Assembly: GCA_000818945.1 (NCBI GenBank)
Contig: KN805370.1
Location: 136,111 to 200,110, forward strand
Length of the DNA stretch: 64,000 bases
Direction: 5' to 3'
DNA from: Schizochytrium sp. CCTCC M209059
Lineage: Eukaryota; Sar; Bigyra; Thraustochytrida; Thraustochytriidae
Shown: positions 19,999 to 29,100 of the stretch, piece by piece
Layout: each line of letters starts with the position of its first letter
How positions within the stretch are numbered: the stretch's first letter is position 1
Notes under the pieces: model-generated
Told to the model about the DNA's origin: nothing
Seen by the model: the letters and a program-made list of their open reading frames with translations, nothing else
Databases searched by the model: none
Made by a program: the position numbers and the translations under genes

Positions 19999-20000
19999 GT

Positions 20001-20105
20001 TGCCAAGGGCGAGACTCGAACTCGCGACCTATTGCTGTCTTTCAAAGATACAAGTATCTTAGTTGCTATGAGACAATCGCTACTAACCAACTGAGCCACC
20101 TCGGC
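20001..20105 (-). tRNA. trnM-CAU: tRNA-Met(CAU) with 30-nt intron, copy 1
   Basis: A 105-nt gene folding to a full cloverleaf. The acceptor stem GCCGAGG pairs with CCTTGGC, with discriminator A. The D arm reads GCTCAGTTGGTTAGTAGC. The anticodon stem ATTGT/GCAAT surrounds loop CT-CAT-A...A. The variable loop is five bases (AGGTC) and the T arm is GCGAG-TTCGAGT-CTCGC. The intron is 20037-20066, after the base 3' of the anticodon (37/38), the canonical eukaryotic site. It contains the self-complementary AAGATACTTGTATCTT. The mature sequence (75 nt) is identical to the other two copies. The non-A1-U72 acceptor and the TCTCATA loop fit elongator rather than initiator Met. CCA is not encoded. Confidence 0.93.
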
Positions 20106-20167
20106 TTGACAGATCTGCAGCCACTGGGTTTACTTGACTCACAGGCGCGTCCAAGATGATAGAATAC

Positions 20168-20182
20168 AAAAAAACAAAAAAG
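20168..20182 (-). terminator. RNA polymerase III terminator of tRNA copy 2
   Basis: T-rich on the minus strand (six T, G, seven T) beginning three bases after the tRNA 3' end. Confidence 0.78.
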
Positions 20183-20184
20183 AA

Positions 20185-20289
20185 TGCCAAGGGCGAGACT
20201 CGAACTCGCGACCTATTGCTGTCTTTCGAAGGTAGATCTACCTTTGATGCTATGAGACAATCGCTACTAACCAACTGAGCCACCTCGGC
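20185..20289 (-). tRNA. trnM-CAU: tRNA-Met(CAU) with 30-nt intron, copy 2
   Basis: The same 75-nt mature sequence as copies 1 and 3, in tandem with copy 1 (79 bases apart, same strand). The 30-nt intron (20221-20250) differs from that of copy 1, carrying the perfect palindrome AAGGTAGATCTACCTT in place of AAGATACTTGTATCTT. Its arm changes are paired, so the hairpin is kept. A and B boxes lie within the D and T arms as in other Pol III tRNA genes. Confidence 0.93.
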
Positions 20290-21087
20290 AGGCAGTTGAG
20301 TGAACGCTTGCTGCGGCCGTCAATGGGCTCCGGGGCCGTCCTCTCGCGCTGTGCGCCTTGCGTCAGGCGGAAGAAAAGAAAGGCAAGCAGTCAAGCGCCA
20401 CGCGGAACGCCAAACTCAGGGCCAGCCTAACTTCTTCGACAAATTTGAAGTCTGAAGTCAAGCCTAACGCGCATCTTGAACTGTGAGATTCCCTTCGAGT
20501 TGCGGATGATGGTGCGAAAACCTCATGTGGACTGGGAGAAAATGAAGATCTAGAAGCGTCTGCAAGTTTTCACTACCTGCACGAAAGCTGGTCATGCAGA
20601 CAGCCGACTACGCTGGACATTGTCAAACGGCAGAACCCCTTTGCAACACTAAACTCTGGATTCAACAAGCACATGTGCCACACCAGACCATTGGTTTGTT
20701 CATTTTCCACAAACCCAAAACAGAAGCCTGCACAGTTGATCTGCAGTCCCGGCCTCGTGCATTTGTAAGAAACCTAAGCAGACATGCTATTCCCCTTCTC
20801 TTTGTTTTGACGTGCAATTTGCAATCAGCTCTAAGAAACACTTTACGAAGGGAGTGGTTGTGCGAGATTATGTTCTCGTCTATTTATAATCTATTATCAA
20901 ATTTGAATAGAGTTCCTGGATCGCAGCTACTTTATTAGATTCTTAATGTCTCTGAAGCCGTCGATCTTTGATGTTGAGCTGACGAGTCTTGGGTCTACGA
21001 CAACCTGCGCATGACGTACGAAACTTAGAAATTTGTTATATAAACGAGCAGCGTGGACTCTGCCTCAACGAAGCGAAATAGCTTCGA
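20290..21087. other. Spacer between tRNA copies 2 and 3, no gene seen
   Basis: Average to AT-rich sequence with stops in every frame. No further tRNA, 5S or snRNA-like element was found by eye. Confidence 0.45.
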
Positions 21088-21192
21088 GCCGAGGTGGCTC
21101 AGTTGGTTAGTAGCGATTGTCTCATAGCAACCAAGATACTTGTATCTTTGAAAGACAGCAATAGGTCGCGAGTTCGAGTCTCGCCCTTGGCA
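21088..21192 (+). tRNA. trnM-CAU: tRNA-Met(CAU) with 30-nt intron, copy 3
   Basis: Opposite orientation to copies 1 and 2, which lie 0.8-1.1 kb away. The mature part is identical to both. The intron (21127-21156) differs from that of copy 1 by a single C/T just before the hairpin. All cloverleaf pairs hold, with one G-T in the acceptor and one T-G at the base of the anticodon stem. Confidence 0.93.
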
Positions 21193-21194
21193 AC

Positions 21195-21203
21195 TTTTTT
21201 TTT
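21195..21203 (+). terminator. RNA polymerase III terminator of tRNA copy 3
   Basis: A run of nine T beginning three bases after the tRNA 3' end. Confidence 0.85.
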
Positions 21204-21467
21204 GCATCTTTTTCTTTCCATGTTTATCTTCCCCCCCGGAAAGCTCTTTTTGGGTTTGTTGTGTGTGGGGCGAACGAGCGCCTGATTAGTCTCTGCGGCA
21301 AACAAACGAAGATATGATTGACAGGTGCGCGTCAGCTCAAAGTTCAATATGATGATTATGTTATGTTATGTTATGTTGTGTCATGCTTTGGTTTTGTTTT
21401 ACTTTCATCGTATCAACTCAGATTCAACCATCGACCTATTAAAGGCTACGAAACGGCGGCGTGCTGC

Positions 21468-23150
21468 TCATGCCGCATCATTACCAAACATTTGCTGGAA
21501 GATGATAAAGGAGAGCGACATAAAGCTCCAAAGAAGGACGATCCAAACGGCCCACTTTGACTGGAAGGGACTCTTGAAGGGATTCGCCTCCTTGACCTTG
21601 GGATCCAGCGCATTTACACGATTGCGCGCCGCAACAACGAGCCAGCACGGAAAGAGAAACTCGAGGGCCAAACCAGCATAGCTGCCGGTAAACTCAACAA
21701 TGAGACTCACGTCGTGGATGCAAAAGGCGACAATCACTGGAGGCACAGACACGAGCAGCGAGTATACGAGCCTCCTCGTTTCACTCAAGATTGCACTTGT
21801 CTCGCCACCGCCACCAAAAATCCGCACGCGCACGAAATCAAACCATGGCGTGAGATTGTTGCGCGTAGTAATGGCAATGAGGGGAAAGTTGGTAAAACAT
21901 ACAAAAACCGGCAGCAACGTGAGGAAGTCTCCAAAGAACGGATTCGTGCCCGAGCTGAAATTAAGAATGTAGATCTTCTGGATTGCGCACGTGTACGTAT
22001 CAGGTGTCTCCTTGCAAATGAACTCTTGGTAAGAAGCAAAGGCAAGAAACGCGGTCGCGCACAACACCATGTACGTAATGAGAATAGCAACATAGTCGAG
22101 CGCCAAGATCTTCATGACACCTCGTCGCGCGACAGACTCGATAGGAAAGATAATAGACGGCAATGAATGGTGACACATGAACGAATACGTCGCAGCACCA
22201 AAGAGCTTCGGAAGTGCTTCGGGACGAAAACTTGGCAGGTCCACATCGGGCTCGTCCCCGTCCACTGCGCCACGGCCCGAACTCACGTGCCTCTCGTATC
22301 GAATTGCCGCTAGCATGATCATGGACACAAGAGCCACGTTTCGATATGTGCAGGTGAAGATTTGAAGGTGCTTGGTCTTTTGAAAGTTGAGGCACGACAA
22401 GGGAACGACGACCATCGCGAAAAGCCCCAGCCATGCATTGTATGCATATTCGCGATTTACTTCAATGGTCAATCCGAGACCGGGAATCTCGAACGAGTCT
22501 CGCTTGCCGGGAAACAAAGAGATCAGTGTCGTTGGCGTAGCTGAAGCGTAAATGGCGAGATCTCCATACAAGTAAACAGCAGTCACCGCCACCAAAATTT
22601 TGTACGCAGTCTCGCCCAAGAGAAGCTTGGCCATGTCGCCGAGCTCGAATTTGCGCCGTAGTTCGAAGGGTGTGTCTTCGAGCCGCCTCGTGTACTCCTC
22701 GTCGTCCAGGGGGACGCGCGCTGTGCCCTTTGCATCTCCTGAGCTCACCTCTTGGCCTGCTGCTTCTGCAGAAGAGGACATATCATACGAGAGAGCCCGG
22801 CCGCGCCGCTTTGGCCGCTCGCCGCGGCTCGTTCCGCTGGCGCTGGCGGTTGTCGGTGCTGCTTCTGCGGCTGTCTCGACCAGCTCGTACTTGTGGTCAT
22901 CATGGCGCTTGTCGATCCGAAGAAAGTCCACCGCGTTGGCGGCTGCCATGGCCTCCACGACAAAGGTCGCCGTCGCAAAGGACACCGTGCCCAACACGCC
23001 CATGAACACGCTCGCCAGCGCATAGCCGGCTCCGTAAAAGACCGACGGCAGCGTCAGCGCCCCGAAGCCCACCACCAGGTTGAACACGTACACGAACGCG
23101 AGGCCCGACGAGTACGTCGCGCCCTCCTCCGCCGCCGCCCCGCCCGCCAT
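21468..23150 (-). CDS. TMEM104: TMEM104-like amino acid transporter family membrane protein
   Basis: A 560-residue polytopic membrane protein of the AAAP/SLC38-like fold, closest by eye to TMEM104. The TMEM104 start pattern is clear: a short polar lead ending in a YSSGL-type motif, then AFVYVFNLVVGFGALTLPSVF (given here as two adjoining pieces, AFVYVFNLVV and GFGALTLPSVF) and FVVEAMAAANA. About ten or eleven membrane helices follow, with a long hydrophilic loop (about residues 75-165) between helices two and three that is larger than in animals. FMCHHSLPSIIFPIE and NFPLIAITTRNN are typical family blocks. A frame open to 23474 would add ~108 Arg/Ala-rich residues; the Met at 23150 aligns with the TMEM104 start and is preferred. 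Its substrate is unknown even in animals; proton- or sodium-coupled amino acid transport is inferred from the superfamily. Confidence 0.9.
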   Translation of the reverse strand: MAGGAAAEEGATYSSGLAFVYVFNLVVGFGALTLPSVFYGAGYALASVFMGVLGTVSFATATFVVEAMAAANAVDFLRIDKRHDDHKYELVETAAEAAPTTASASGTSRGERPKRRGRALSYDMSSSAEAAGQEVSSGDAKGTARVPLDDEEYTRRLEDTPFELRRKFELGDMAKLLLGETAYKILVAVTAVYLYGDLAIYASATPTTLISLFPGKRDSFEIPGLGLTIEVNREYAYNAWLGLFAMVVVPLSCLNFQKTKHLQIFTCTYRNVALVSMIMLAAIRYERHVSSGRGAVDGDEPDVDLPSFRPEALPKLFGAATYSFMCHHSLPSIIFPIESVARRGVMKILALDYVAILITYMVLCATAFLAFASYQEFICKETPDTYTCAIQKIYILNFSSGTNPFFGDFLTLLPVFVCFTNFPLIAITTRNNLTPWFDFVRVRIFGGGGETSAILSETRRLVYSLLVSVPPVIVAFCIHDVSLIVEFTGSYAGLALEFLFPCWLVVAARNRVNALDPKVKEANPFKSPFQSKWAVWIVLLWSFMSLSFIIFQQMFGNDAA

Positions 23151-23841
23151 CCTCGCTCGCGCGCGCGCCCCCGTGCCTGCGAGCGTGCCTGCGCGCGCCG
23201 CCACGCCCGCGAGCCGCCGGCGACTCGAGTCTGCAGCCGTTCCCGGTGTCGATGTCCACCTCGCCTGCTTAATTGATCGGTACACTCGGTCGAGGCAAAC
23301 CTGCGCGATCCGACATAGCATGGCACGCAGGGCAGGCTTGGGATGCGAAGACAACAGCGCGAGGCATCTCCTCGCTGCGCAAGGCATCGCAAACCCGGCG
23401 CAAGGCATCGCGAGCTCATCCGCATCGCCCGCATCGCCTGCGCCGTCATCAAGAGCGTCCGATTGCGCGACCACGTCCCGGAGAAGCCGCCGCTTGGGAA
23501 GGATGTATATATAGAGCAGCTCGCCTTCGTACGAGACGGGACCGGGAGGGGAAGGGACTCTTCAGAATGGATGCGCGCACCTATGTATGACCTTGGCCTC
23601 GACGACGGCGACGCCCGTCGGTCGCTCTGGACCGCTGTGCCCGGCGCGGCTGCAGGCCGCTAGCCCTTCGCGTGTCTTCATCTGCACGCGAGGAAAGCGA
23701 AGCGCGGGGCTCGCGCGGCCTCCTCGGGTTGGCGGGGTTGGGTGACGGGCCAGATCAAGATGGGTTCGCCTTCTCTCGAGTGCCTCTTCTCGATACTGTC
23801 AGAGTCGAAGCGGCTTCGTCGCAGGCGACCGTGACGACGCG
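23151..23841. other. Divergent upstream region of the TMEM104-like gene and the WD-repeat pseudogene
   Basis: GC-rich over its first 150 bases (likely 5' leader of the minus-strand transporter gene). It has a TATATATA-like sequence at about 23506-23514, 360 bases upstream of the transporter start and 330 bases upstream of the pseudogene start. No separate gene is supported. Confidence 0.45.
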
Positions 23842-24958
23842 ATGGGCCGCATGAGCGGCAGCGTGTACGGTGTCACGCAGTCCGACGAGGTCCTCGTGGC
23901 GGCGAGCTTTGACGACAAAACAGTGCGGGTTTGGAGCGCACAGGGGGTTTTGAAGTGGTGGAGAGGAAGACGCCGTACAAGGCTGGCGCGGCGCACGTCG
24001 CCGTTGAGGCCAGTCTCCTCGCCGTCGCAAGAAGCTTAGGCCTAGGGCTCTTTCTCCTTGACCTCGCCTCCGGCGGCATCCTGCATGAACTACGTGACCA
24101 AGCTGGTGGTGCACGACGTGCCGTCTTCGTGGGCAATAGTAATACTACGCATGTCTCAAGTTCTTAAGACGGATGTTGTCGGCTCCGGGACCCAACAACT
24201 TGCGAGTGCATTAGCACATTCACAATCGAGAAGAAAATTGATGACCTCACTGCGCATGACAATCTCGTCTCTGCTGCTTTGCATGACATGACAGGGCGGA
24301 TACTTGCTCTCAAAAGTGGACAGCAACTTCACTCTCTGTCCAAAGCCACTCGCGAAGTTTGGGCGGTAGCAATGGCTTCTCAATCCCTGGTCAGTATATC
24401 CATGGATACGAAACTCAGCATCTGCGTCGTGCCATCGTAGTTTACAAGGGGATACGGACTCGATTCAATTCGTCGCGCTCAAGAGTCACTTGGTAGTTCG
24501 TGGTGGGTCGTTTGACGAAACGATTCGAACCTGGAATGTTTCGAATGCTCTACGCGATCACACAGACCCTATGCGATTGGTCTCTGTATTGGGCGTCACA
24601 ATTATTTGCGCATCTGTCGATGGAGCTGTCAGGGTGTCAAATCTCGAAATCGGTACATTCAAGCGCAGACTGCATGGGTCCAAGAAAGGGAAATTGATTC
24701 GCTCATTCTTATTTGCCTACCAGGCGAATCGCCTTTTCCGAGCTTGTCTGCGTTTCCGGTTCTGTATCTCGGGTCTTTCTCCACGAAGTCATGTTTCATT
24801 GCCTCAACTTGGGCCTGGTCTTGCTATGGAAAACGGATCCTTGCACAATTGGACCAACCAATAATCCTTTTTCATTCTCAAACACATCTTCGTTCGTTCA
24901 GCTACCCCTTCCCCCCTCCCCGCGGTCGCCGCATCAGCGACAAAGATTGACGGTATGA
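23842..24958 (+). pseudogene. Decayed WD-repeat (WD40) protein gene
   Basis: WD-repeat-like sequence continues for about 1.1 kb but jumps between frames. A first repeat ending DDKTVRVWSAQ lies in the 23842 frame. After a GGGGG run near 23940 the signal moves to another frame (LGLFLLDLASGGILHELRD), which meets a TAA at about 24166. Beyond that stop the same frame resumes with LRDPTTCECISTFTI and VWAVAMASQSLVSISMDTKL, ending at a TAG near 24440. A further repeat, SFDETIRTWNVSNALRD, then appears in the 23842 frame, and a last piece (ELVCVSGSVSRVF) in the third frame. At least three frame changes and two internal stops argue for a dead gene rather than introns, since no GT...AG pairs explain the jumps. 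The partner role of the original protein is unknown. Confidence 0.7.
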
Positions 24959-25152
24959 CTCCCCAGGTTATGGCTTTGTCTTGCTGCTGCTACTGCTACT
25001 TGGCCTAGGCCTACTGCTGCTTTCATTAGGTAGCTTGCTTTGTGAAATCCTTAAAAAATAAAAAATAAAATCCTTCTTTCCTTTGCCGTCGCCAAACTTA
25101 AAGGTCGTCCTCGGGCAATATCATATCATAAATACTACGCTGCGATCCTAGC

Positions 25153-25785
25153 ATGGACATCGTCTCGCGGCCGCTGCCGCAAGGCTCGCGGCAAGTGAGC
25201 CGCAGCGCCTTCGCACTGCTCTTCGCCGAGGCCTTTCAGTACTGCCAGCAAAAAGTGGTGGACGCTCATGATCTCGAGGAGCGGTACGTTTGGCGTGCTT
25301 GCAAGATACCTTGCGGAGCACGACGACTTGCAGCGAGCAAGCGCACACTAACAGGGCGAGGGTGAGAGACGCACAGACTCAAAGAGCTCGGCCACAGCGT
25401 AGGCTGGCGCATGCTTACTTTGATTGTGGCAAGGGAACGCCCCAAAAAACGTGACACAACCCCCGTCGCCATCCTGCAGTTCATCACGTCAACCTGCTGG
25501 AAAACATTCTATGACAAGGAAACAAAGTCGCTTCAACGCAGCACTGCCAACGAAAACGAGTTCTTCATCCACGAGGACGATCCTGTACCAAGCCACTTTA
25601 TTTCTATGCCTCGCGAGCTACAAGGAAGGCTCAACTGCGCTTCATTCAACGCAGGTCTCATCCGCGGCCTCCTACATGCAGCGCAATTTCCTGCCTCGGT
25701 CCGTGCCGTCTTTCTTAACAATGAAAAGAACACCGCTACGACCGTTTATGTTGTCAAATTCTTCGATAAAACATCAGCAAATTAG
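25153..25785 (+). CDS. TRAPPC5: TRAPPC5/Trs31, TRAPP vesicle-tethering complex subunit (two exons)
   Basis: Exon 1 is 25153-25283 and exon 2 is 25377-25785, giving 179 residues (human TRAPPC5 is 188). The intron (25284-25376, 93 nt, phase 2) starts GTACGT, ends GCACAG, and has a CTAAC branch-point-like site about 25 bases before its end. Splicing joins ...DLEE to RLKELGHSVGWRML, matching the family's conserved LADLGxxVGxRIL region. Later blocks also fit TRAPPC5: AILQFITSTCWKTFYDKE, then ISMPRELQGRLNCASFNAGL and the C-terminal VYVVKFF beta strand. TRAPPC5 is a core Bet3/Trs31-fold subunit of TRAPP complexes, which act as Rab GEFs at the Golgi and in autophagy. An AATACTACG motif lies about 25 bases before the ATG. 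Confidence 0.95.
25284..25376 (+). other. Spliceosomal intron of TRAPPC5
   Basis: A 93-nt phase-2 intron with GTACGT donor, CACTAAC branch-like element and CAG acceptor. Removing it restores an uninterrupted TRAPPC5 alignment. Confidence 0.93.
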
Positions 25786-25799
25786 GCCCAAGTTCTATC

Positions 25800-26137
25800 A
25801 TTGCCATGCTGTAATTCGTCACGTCGCCTTGCTCCAACCCTTTCGAAGACAAGACAAGACAGCCAGCTCGCTTCAGCGCAGCATTGTTAGCGAGAAGGGT
25901 CCCTTTCTCCGCGGATCTGAGCCTGTGACACAAAGCCAATTCATGTGCATTACCTCGCGAACTTCAAGCAAGACTAGTAAAATGAATTCAAGCAAGGCTC
26001 AATTGCAATTCATTCGCCGCGATTGTCGTCCACGGTATCCGCTACAAATCGCGTAATCTCCCGTCTCCGTTTAGGCCGCCATTCTCAATAGCGAGAAGTG
26101 CACCACCGTGACCGTTCAAGTTGTCAATATAATTTCT
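25800..26137 (+). pseudogene. Decayed tandem duplicate of TRAPPC5 exon 2
   Basis: The sequence after the TRAPPC5 stop repeats exon 2 in order but with many changes. Clear matches are a tcgtcacgtc...cttgctcca piece (exon 2: tcatcacgtcaacctgctgg), GCTTCA-CGCAGCA followed by an AACGA/TAGCGAGAA-type piece, cctgtgacacaaagccaatt (exon 2: cctgtaccaagccactt), acctcgcgaacttcaag (exon 2: gcctcgcgagctacaag), aaggctcaattgc, and a terminal block resembling GAAAAGAACACCGCTACGACC. The exon 1 part is absent and the frame is lost. It ends just before the dynein stop. It is therefore a partial, dead tandem copy. Confidence 0.75.
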
Positions 26138-26158
26138 TCTTCACAAAGAGTCATCTAC

Positions 26159-29100
26159 TTATTCTCCAATAAAGACGGCCACGCCCGCCGTGACGACGTG
26201 CCGCGCCGCTTTAATATCGAGCTCGAGTAAGAGATGCTCGCGCTCCAGACTCGTATATAGCGGAATGCGCTGCTGATCTTCGTCGTCATCATCATCGTCA
26301 CTGCACTCGACGAACGAAACATGGCAGTCAGGTGCAGGAACGACCTCGGGCGCATCAGATGCAGGCTCTTGCAAGCGCTGGCTCGATGCATCAAACAGCG
26401 CGCCTTGCACCAATAGTCCTGTCAAGGTCATGACTGCGTTTTGCTGCGCCGCAAAAGAAGACTGCATGCGCAGACTGTCCATTGACACGCCGCGCTCGCG
26501 CGCCGTACGCTGCTGCAAGGCCTTCATGTACGTTCCTGGATGAAAGAGATCTGAAAGGTCGACTTGCATCTCTTGCGAAAGCGATCCCATCTTTCCAATC
26601 GCAGCATGCCGCGACGCAACGGCTCGAAGCCACGCTCGCGCCGACGTGGGGCCATATGCCCACAGTGCCTCCCAGTCTGCGGGAACCTCATGCTGCAGCA
26701 GCGCTTGCGCATGCGCTTGGATCTGAGGCGTCAAGAGGCCCGTTCCGTCCAGGACCGCCGATAAATTACGGATTGACGTGTTGACCTTGTCCACGATGGC
26801 CTGCGCGCGCTGCGTCTCCGTGCGTACGAACACCATGACCGGATCGCTCTCACCGCCATCGCCCTGGTCATCCGGGGCCTTTGATTCTACTGTCTGGCGG
26901 GCCCGCGAGTCTCCACTACGATGATGACGGTCCCACAATGCAATCAGCGGTGCTAGCTTGCGACGCCATACCTGGCGATCAAAGCCGCCCGCAGCCGTCG
27001 CGTGGGCCGCAAGTGCCTTGAGCGAGGCGACCGTTGCGGCGCCACGTGCGCGCAGCACCGACCTTTCCACATTAGGGGCGAGCCCAAAAAGGCTGGGGGC
27101 ATCTGCATCGTCCAGATCGGCGATCCACGCCTCCTCGTCGCCTTCGGCTGGCATTGGCAGGGAATCGGTGAGCATAGTGCCCTCGAATTTATCGTCGCAA
27201 AAGTACTCCTTCAGGTACGCACGCAGGACGTTAAGATCAAACGGGTTGTCCACCCGTCCACCATACACGGCGTTCTCCATGAGACCATGGATGTAAGACC
27301 AATCTGTGGGCTCTCCGTCTTCCGCCTCCTGATTTGCGATCACCCCTGCACCACATCGCAAGTCGCCCAAAGAGAACTCGTAGAATTTGGTCCAACCCTG
27401 TGGGATGTACGTGCGTCGTTCTTGCATCAGCGCATGGAGCCATGCAAGCAAGAATGAAAGACGACCCGCACCGACGTGACCGTCCGCGTATGTGCGCTGC
27501 AAGTTGCGCTTCAGACCGGGCGGCGCCTCGAAGGTGGCCTTGACGCTCTGCTGCAGCAGCACGGGCGCAAAGCCGGTCGTCTCTTCGGTTGTGAGCCAGA
27601 GGCAAAATCTCTCGTGGACATTTTCCAGTCCATTAAATGTTTTTTCAAGCCGAGGCAGCCATCCGGTGACAAGATGCAAGTTCTTCAGGCATACCCAGTC
27701 GCCGTTGCGGGCAGCGTCGCGAAGCAATAGAATAGCGTCCTCCGTCTGCCCACCACCCATCGCCAGCTCATGGTAGTGATCAAGGCCAACGCGTTGCTTT
27801 GCAAAAGTCTTGAGGTCAGCTGTCGGGTCTGCACCTGCGGTAGCAATCAAAAGCACGGGGGCCTTGCCGCGTGTCGGGTCGTCGGCCAGCGCCGCAATCG
27901 ACGCTTCTGCGCACGCCAATGCGTCGAGACCAAGGCCTTCGCAGCAGAAATGCGTCATCGCCGCCTCGAGACGATCGGGCCGCAGCGCTTGCGTCACGAG
28001 AACCCTCTGGAAGGCGCTCAAAGCAACTCCGTCTTCGCGTGGAAACACCCGCTCGCACTCGGCGTGACGACCCCAACGCGCCCACGCATCTGCGTGCAGG
28101 TCGATGGACACCCGAGGCACAGACTCCCGTAGCGCACGCCATTCACCTGCACGCTCTTGCGCGACCCATGATGGCAAGGAAGCGTCCGCATGCGAAGAAA
28201 CCTTGCCCTCGCCGCTATCTTCGTGGTCGTCCTCATCGCCGTGACGATTTTTTGATTCGCTGTCGGCGTCCGCTCCTGGTTGGGCGGCCTCACCAACAAA
28301 GAATTCCCATTCACCCCGCTGGAAAAGCTGCGGCCGCAGCGTGTGAACGAGGTGCATCGCAAACATTACGCGGTCTCCCTTGAAGAGTGCACGAGAGCAA
28401 ATCCCCAGAGCGCAACGCTCGAGGGCGCAGATGAGAGCCTGCATGCGATCTTCAACCCCCGTTGCCTCGCTGTCGCTACCAGCGCCGCCACTTTTAAGCA
28501 CATCCCGGAACATGCGCACGAACCACACAAGCGAGAACTGGTACATGTGGTTTACCTTGGCTAGTGCACCAAGACTGAAGAACACTTCTGCCCCGGCGCG
28601 AGCAAACGCGCGATACTGCTCACGTTCCTCGTCAAGCTGTTGGGATACCTTGGCCGATGCCTCTAGACTGGTTCCAAGACTTGCGCTCTTCTCCTTTGTC
28701 TTTGTGAGCGTTTCGAGAAGAGTCTTGTTTTCCAAGAGGTTGCCTTCGCTTGCTGCCAACGTGTCCAAAAGTTCGCGCTCGAGCGTCGAGAGTTGCACCT
28801 TGAGTTCCTCCTCCTCCCGCAGAACTTCCGACTTTCGCGCCTCCAGCTCTGGTTGCTCGTGTTCGACCGTTACACCCAGAAGCTGACCTTCCAGACCGGA
28901 ACGTGTCACGGTGAAGTTCACTTCATTTACCAACGCTGCAGCATTGGGAGGTAGCATTGGCCGAGGCGTGCGCGTAACCAAGAGCAAGCGAAAACCTTCG
29001 TGATAATCCACGGTCTTCTCGCCAATCTGGACAACCCAGCGCGGGCCTTGCCGACGCAAGTCTCGACGAATCAATGGAAAGAGCAGTGAGTCAACACCGT

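Larger units (their letters stand above)
17750..20000. other. 2.2-kb gene-poor region
   Basis: The longest stretch without a credible gene. It begins with the PARP-like gene's upstream region and a run of 16 G (17951-17966), then a short GC-rich block (18120-18330) and about 1.6 kb of AT-richer sequence with many stops in all frames. It contains one TAGGCCTA palindrome (18635-18642) and a CCAA tetranucleotide run (about 19790-19810). I see no transposon ends, long terminal repeats or protein-like frames. Confidence 0.45.

Noticed and set aside
20001..20105. 105-nt tRNA first read as a class II (Leu/Ser) tRNA because of length
   Set aside because: The extra 30 nt lie at position 37/38, not in the variable arm, which is five bases. 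Removing them gives a normal class I tRNA with CAU anticodon.
23151..23474. N-terminal extension of the TMEM104-like protein to 23474
   Set aside because: The added residues are Arg/Ala-rich from GC bias, and the family start aligns with the Met at 23150.
24515..24530. B-box-like GGTTCGAATC on the minus strand suggesting another tRNA
   Set aside because: No acceptor or anticodon arm can be formed around it. It lies in WD-repeat sequence (ETIRTWN).
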